Below are positions 6,509 through 10,011 of a DNA stretch of 10,011 nucleotides, piece after piece; the first letter of the stretch is position 1; each line of letters begins with the position of its first letter. The translations under genes were made by a program, and so were the position numbers. Below the pieces are notes generated by a model that made no database searches, was not told the origin of the DNA, and saw nothing but the letters and a program-made list of their open reading frames with translations. This DNA is from Flavobacteriales bacterium (lineage in GTDB: Bacteria > Bacteroidota > Bacteroidia > Flavobacteriales_D > SKUL01): positions 1 to 10,011 of the forward strand of contig SKUL01000349.1 of assembly GCA_007129985.1 (NCBI GenBank). Direction: 5' to 3'.

Positions 6509-7660
6509 ATGAAAATTGCCCTGCTCACCGATGGAATTTTTCCGGATGTTATGGGAGGTATGCAGAAGCATTCCTACTTCCTCGCAAAGTTTCTCTCTCG
6601 CAGTGGTGTTGAAGTTGACCTGTACTACACGTCTCCGGATGCATCCCTTGAAACGATTCAAAACCGGTTCACGGAAGACGAGAAAAAGCTAATACAGTTT
6701 TATCGGGTAGATTTCCCCAAAAGTATCCGACTACCTGGGCACTACATTCGTTCGTCGTGGAAGTACAGCCAACAACTTTACCAATTGTTCCTTAAGCTTG
6801 ATGCCCCTGATTTGATTTATGCACAAGGCCTTACCGGCTGGACCTTTGCAGATGCCAACAAGCGGGGCAAACTGAACACTCCGTTGCTGACCAATCTTCA
6901 TGGATTGGAGATGTTTCAGCAGGCACTTAATGCCCGTACAAAGATGGAGCAAAAGCTTTTGCGCGGACCGGCCCGCTTTATCATTCAACACTCCGATTAC
7001 ACCTACTCTCTAGGGGGCAGACTCACGGAGATTCTCGAGAAATTTGTTGCTGAAAACCGCATCATAGTGCAATCCATTGGCCTCGACGCTTCATGGTTGG
7101 GAAATGAGATTTCTGCGCCCGAAAAGAAGAACCTTTCAACCCGCTTTGTATTTGTGGGAAGGAACGAGGCCAGAAAAGGGCTTCAATATTTGTTTGAAGC
7201 TGCAGCGTCTCTCGACAATCATAACACGCAAATAGACTTTGTGGGCCCCATCCCGGAAAAAGAGCAGGTATCATCACCGAATTTTACCTACCACGGGGCC
7301 ATTTCGGACGAAGATCAACTTAAAAAGATTCTCGACAATAGCGATGTGCTGCTCTGCCCCAGCCTCGCCGAAGGCATGCCCACCGTAATTCTGGAAGCCA
7401 TGGCTCGCGGCCTTGCTGTGATTGCCAGTGATGTGGGAGCTGTTGCCGAGTTGGTAAGTGCGAAAACCGGTTGGCTCATAAAGCCGGGCAGTGTAGATGA
7501 GTTAGCTCAGGCGATGAATGCCGCTTGTAACGATTCGTCGCTGGAACAAAAAAAATCTGCCGCTCAGCAGCTTATTCGCTCCCGCTATACCTGGGAAAGA
7601 GTTGTGGAAGATACGATAGCAGGTTTTAAGGATATCCTCCGGGCTAAAAGTGGTAATTGA
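6509..7660 (+). CDS. Glycosyltransferase, GT4 family
   Basis: The 383-residue product is a full-length GT4 (GT-B fold) glycosyltransferase. The N-terminal domain has the GGMQKH loop (16-21), which in this family helps bind donor and acceptor, and a His-Gly pair at 131-132. The C-terminal domain has FVFVGRNEARKG (213-224), the hinge-side nucleotide-binding strand and loop, and CPSLAEGMPTVILEAMARG (283-301), which holds the E-x7-E pair (Glu288, Glu296), then SDVGAVAELV (307-316). It has no membrane helix or signal peptide, so it is expected in the cytoplasm or at the inner membrane. It is more canonical than the GT4 at 1963-3012 and shows little similarity to it outside the donor-binding motifs, so it is not a recent duplicate. 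ATG at 6509 matches the standard family N-terminus (MKIALLTDG). Its last 17 bases overlap the end of the convergent porin gene. Sugar specificity is unknown. Confidence 0.95.
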   Translation: MKIALLTDGIFPDVMGGMQKHSYFLAKFLSRSGVEVDLYYTSPDASLETIQNRFTEDEKKLIQFYRVDFPKSIRLPGHYIRSSWKYSQQLYQLFLKLDAPDLIYAQGLTGWTFADANKRGKLNTPLLTNLHGLEMFQQALNARTKMEQKLLRGPARFIIQHSDYTYSLGGRLTEILEKFVAENRIIVQSIGLDASWLGNEISAPEKKNLSTRFVFVGRNEARKGLQYLFEAAASLDNHNTQIDFVGPIPEKEQVSSPNFTYHGAISDEDQLKKILDNSDVLLCPSLAEGMPTVILEAMARGLAVIASDVGAVAELVSAKTGWLIKPGSVDELAQAMNAACNDSSLEQKKSAAQQLIRSRYTWERVVEDTIAGFKDILRAKSGN

Positions 7661-9032
7661 TTACAGCGTTCAGGTTCCACATATCTACCCGATTGATGCG
7701 GTAAATATCTTCAACATCACCAGGGTTGTGCGCTGTTTTATTGACCGCCAGAAACATCAACTCCAACCCCTCAAGGTATCCGTGAAAATGATAGCCCACA
7801 CTGGCAGCAACATGGTAGTATGAGGGCACGCCGTATTTGTTGTGCACAAAGTCGCTAACGCTGGGCATGCGAACCGTGCCAACCGCAAACATGGTTGTTA
7901 GTTTTTCCTGCATCAAGCGCTGCTCATATCGCAGGTTCAGAGCCCATAGGTCGCCGCTTCCTTCAAAGCGCTCACGCGGTAAGCTCGCGTAAAAAATCTC
8001 TCTCCCCCACTCGCGCGGAAAAAGGAAACGGCCTCTGGCATCTACTCGAAGCATATTTGTAGTGAGGGTATGTTTGCCATTGCTCAATCCAACCCTGGCA
8101 CCAACCCCAAGGCTCGTTTCACCGTGCCCGATGTATGATTTCATAAGATCTGAATTACCCCCGTTGTGCACAGGCAGCTGGTAGAACCCTTGTAATCCGG
8201 TTACAGCAAACCACAATCCTTTGCCGAAATTAGCATCTGCCTGGGCAAAAGTCAGATTGAAAACGTTTTCTGCGGAGTAATTCCAAACTTGCAGGGAGGC
8301 GGTTGAAAGCGGTTTCCACTTTACCCCAAGCAAACCGATTCCTTTGCTGCTGATGTTGTCGCGGTACTGCGACGGTACGCCCATAGGATTCCGTCCAAAA
8401 GGATAAACGCCAAATGACGACTCAATGGAATACCAATCAACCGTACCCCGCATGGTAGCGTGTGTGTACCAGCCCCCGGTAAGCTCCCATTCATCTCCGG
8501 TATAGTACACAGAAAGCCCACTGAAGTGATTGGGGCGCATGCGGTTATCCTGCTCGTTGAGCAAAGGCGAGTTTACGGTTTGCCTGCCGAACACAGCCCT
8601 GAGGTTTTTGTAGCGATAGGCCAGATAGAGATCCTCCAGACGATCCAAATCATTGGTGTTGTCAAGGTCGTTCATGTCGTATAAGAGAACTTCATAGCGA
8701 TTCACTCCTCCCGTAGTCGGGTCGGCCAGCCTGAGATTGTGTTCGTACAATTGAAAGGTGAAGAAGCCGCTGAAACCCGCCTGAAAGCCTTTCCACTCGG
8801 GTGTGTGATAGCCCAAACCGGCACCAAATGCGGCCGTACTGTAATCCAGAAGTTCGCCGCGATTGATGGTGCTCATCCAGAAAGTTCGGGTATGGATATC
8901 AAGTTTTCCTCCCATCAAAAACTCCTTGAGTGTCTTCTTTCCTGCAGCGCTCGTATCGGGCACGATAACCTCAGCGGTGGACTGGAAACTTCCAAACGCA
9001 ATGACCATCACAATCAGCAAGGTGCGTAACAT
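7644..9032 (-). CDS. OprD-like outer-membrane porin (beta-barrel)
   Basis: The 462-residue product begins with a signal peptide: MLRT, a hydrophobic core to about residue 16, and a likely cleavage near QSTA|EV (20/21). The mature part has alternating hydrophobic and aromatic strands with turns rich in Gly, Asn and Asp, few Cys, and it ends in INYHF; a C-terminal Phe is the usual recognition signal for the BAM assembly machinery. DPTTGGVNRYEVLLYD (104-119), NRMRPNHFSGL (163-173) and FPREWGRE (338-345) followed by LPRERFEG (351-358) resemble Bacteroidota proteins I recall being annotated as OprD-family porins. Such porins allow diffusion of small solutes; the substrate here is not readable. An acidic loop (DMNDLDNTNDLDRLED, 119-134) is notable and could bind cations, which is speculation. 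The gene converges on the GT4 gene with a 17-base 3' overlap and diverges from the membrane protein gene to its right. It may not belong functionally to the glycan locus. Confidence 0.85.
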   Translation of the reverse strand: MLRTLLIVMVIAFGSFQSTAEVIVPDTSAAGKKTLKEFLMGGKLDIHTRTFWMSTINRGELLDYSTAAFGAGLGYHTPEWKGFQAGFSGFFTFQLYEHNLRLADPTTGGVNRYEVLLYDMNDLDNTNDLDRLEDLYLAYRYKNLRAVFGRQTVNSPLLNEQDNRMRPNHFSGLSVYYTGDEWELTGGWYTHATMRGTVDWYSIESSFGVYPFGRNPMGVPSQYRDNISSKGIGLLGVKWKPLSTASLQVWNYSAENVFNLTFAQADANFGKGLWFAVTGLQGFYQLPVHNGGNSDLMKSYIGHGETSLGVGARVGLSNGKHTLTTNMLRVDARGRFLFPREWGREIFYASLPRERFEGSGDLWALNLRYEQRLMQEKLTTMFAVGTVRMPSVSDFVHNKYGVPSYYHVAASVGYHFHGYLEGLELMFLAVNKTAHNPGDVEDIYRINRVDMWNLNAVINYHF

Positions 9033-9157
9033 GATACAAAACTACTTTGAACCCCGCTCAATCATGGTGACACAGGTTACCAAGTACACCACGGTTTATC
9101 CCTCCTGAAGTGAATTGCTATTTTTGGCCAACATCCAAAGCCAACTACTATACCTTC
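9033..9157. promoter_or_regulatory. Divergent intergenic region between the porin and the membrane-protein gene
   Basis: About 125 bases (77 if the right-hand gene starts at 9110) lie between two genes reading away from each other, so promoters for both are expected. On the minus strand TAGTTTTG (9044 to 9037) fits TAnnTTTG fully but ends only four bases before the porin ATG and has no TTG at a fitting distance. On the plus strand TACCTTCG (9151-9158) has a TTG 24 bases upstream (9124-9126), slightly long for the known spacing. Neither is convincing. Confidence 0.3.
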
Positions 9158-10011
9158 GTGTTTCCGACCTTACAAAAGTCATCTAACTCCCTGTTTGCAG
9201 GCAAGCTCCACGAACTATCTCCGCCCGGTGTTGCCAAAACCTTTGGTCTGATATTACTCTGCCTTGCTGAATTTCTGCTTATTGCACTTACCGTGCCCTT
9301 GGTTTTCGAGACCAACGATGATGTTGCGATGAATGCCATTGCTTCAGGGGCGCGATCGGGTGAGCCATCGGAGTTTCTTGTTTTTACTCACCTCATTATT
9401 GGCAAAATATTGCGATGGTTATTCGAATGGCAGCCCCATATCAATTGGTATACATGCCATTTAATTGGCTCGTTGTGGGCGGGATATACCGCTTTACAAT
9501 TTGCGGCTGCAAGTATTAAAGGTTCTCGATTGTCGGCTGTTAACCGACACCTGCTCATACTTTTGCTGGTAATATTTACACTCTTTGTACCACATTTTAC
9601 CCGCGTTGCCGCTGTTTGCCTTGCCGGAGGGGTAATGCTTGTGTTATTGGCCCGTAAAACCTCCTGGCTTCAGTTAGTATTGGGTACCTCACTCATCTTG
9701 CTCGGAGCAGCAATCAGGCATCAGGTGCTCATCATGTTTGTACTTCTTTCTTTACCTGTCATTGCATACTTGCTTCACAAGAAAAGCTTTGCCAAAACGC
9801 TGGTGATGGCTGTAATCTTTATCATGGCGGGAATCAGTTCCTGGTTTCATCTCAGCAGCTATGCACAACATCCGGAATATGGCCCATATAAGCGCTTCAA
9901 TAATTTGCGCTCCAATATCACCACCACCGATACTCCCCATTTTAACTGGGAAATGCAGGAAAGCCTGATTCGTGAAGTGGGTTGGAGTAAAGAGGATTTC
10001 GAGGTAGCAGC
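9158..10011 (+). CDS. Polytopic membrane protein of unassigned family, 3' end outside window
   Basis: The frame is open from just after a stop at 9068-9070 to the right edge. The start is uncertain: GTG at 9158 is chosen, with GTG at 9110 as the alternative. No ATG occurs before the first helix, and the codons between the two GTGs are rich in Tyr, Trp and Cys and look non-coding. Numbering from 9158, helix 1 spans about 28-50 and is followed at once by ETNDDVAMNAIASG (51-64). More hydrophobic segments fall near 75-89, 98-120, 131-147, 149-165, 171-188, 189-205 and 213-231, then a hydrophilic part with YKRFNNLR (244-251) and EVGWSKED (273-280). An acidic pair in the first outside loop after helix 1 is a hallmark of GT-C glycosyltransferases, so a lipid-phosphate-sugar-dependent transferase is possible. 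I do not recognise the family with certainty. Existence of the gene is well supported; start and function are not. Confidence 0.75.
   Translation, partial: MFPTLQKSSNSLFAGKLHELSPPGVAKTFGLILLCLAEFLLIALTVPLVFETNDDVAMNAIASGARSGEPSEFLVFTHLIIGKILRWLFEWQPHINWYTCHLIGSLWAGYTALQFAAASIKGSRLSAVNRHLLILLLVIFTLFVPHFTRVAAVCLAGGVMLVLLARKTSWLQLVLGTSLILLGAAIRHQVLIMFVLLSLPVIAYLLHKKSFAKTLVMAVIFIMAGISSWFHLSSYAQHPEYGPYKRFNNLRSNITTTDTPHFNWEMQESLIREVGWSKEDFEVA

Noticed and set aside
9037..9044. TAGTTTTG on the minus strand as a -7 element of the porin gene.
   Set aside because: It matches the consensus, but it ends four bases before the ATG and the nearest TTG upstream is only 14 bases away, too close for a normal -33 element.
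9064..9108. A 14-codon plus-strand frame (ATG at 9064, TGA at 9106-9108) ending two bases before GTG 9110, as a possible coupled leader of the membrane protein gene.
   Set aside because: It is very short, has no ribosome-binding signal, and the downstream start itself is uncertain, so proximity alone is weak evidence.

Overview
The window looks like a surface-polysaccharide (or glycan) assembly locus from a member of the Bacteroidota. Three things suggest this: the genes lack clear Shine-Dalgarno sequences, base composition is moderate (mid-40s % G+C by eye, not counted), and there is an outer-membrane porin of the OprD-like type often annotated in Bacteroidota, ending in the aromatic residue typical of beta-barrels. 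No RNA gene, insertion sequence, CRISPR array or phage gene is visible. No gene-free stretch exceeds about 125 bases.

Left block, minus strand (6384 down to 1). Five genes in the same direction read, in transcription order: an MsbA/PglK-type ABC exporter (4594-6384), a Wzy/WaaL-like polytopic polymerase or ligase (3099-4487), a GT4 glycosyltransferase (1963-3012), an NAD-dependent sugar epimerase/dehydratase (986-1924), and a glutamine-dependent asparagine synthase-like amidotransferase (1-986, running off the left edge). The last two overlap by one base (TGATG). The polymerase gene is set off by gaps of 106 and 86 bases, which hold a 14-bp tandem duplication and a perfect 14-bp palindrome. 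Together the genes suggest sugar-nucleotide modification, glycosyl transfer onto a lipid-linked glycan, export across the inner membrane, and polymerisation or ligation.

Right block. A second GT4 glycosyltransferase (6509-7660, plus) diverges from the exporter gene across a 124-base spacer. Its 3' end overlaps by 17 bases the 3' end of an OprD-like porin gene (7644-9032, minus). Divergent from the porin is a polytopic membrane protein (from about 9158, plus, running off the right edge). It has an Asn-Asp-Asp motif just after its first membrane helix. I could not assign it to a named family, and it is the most interesting unknown here.

Overall this is a recognisable type of locus. I see no strong evidence for a wholly new system. 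The points most worth a second look are the unassigned membrane protein, the pairing of an ABC-type flippase candidate with a Wzy-like protein, and the small sequence structures between genes.
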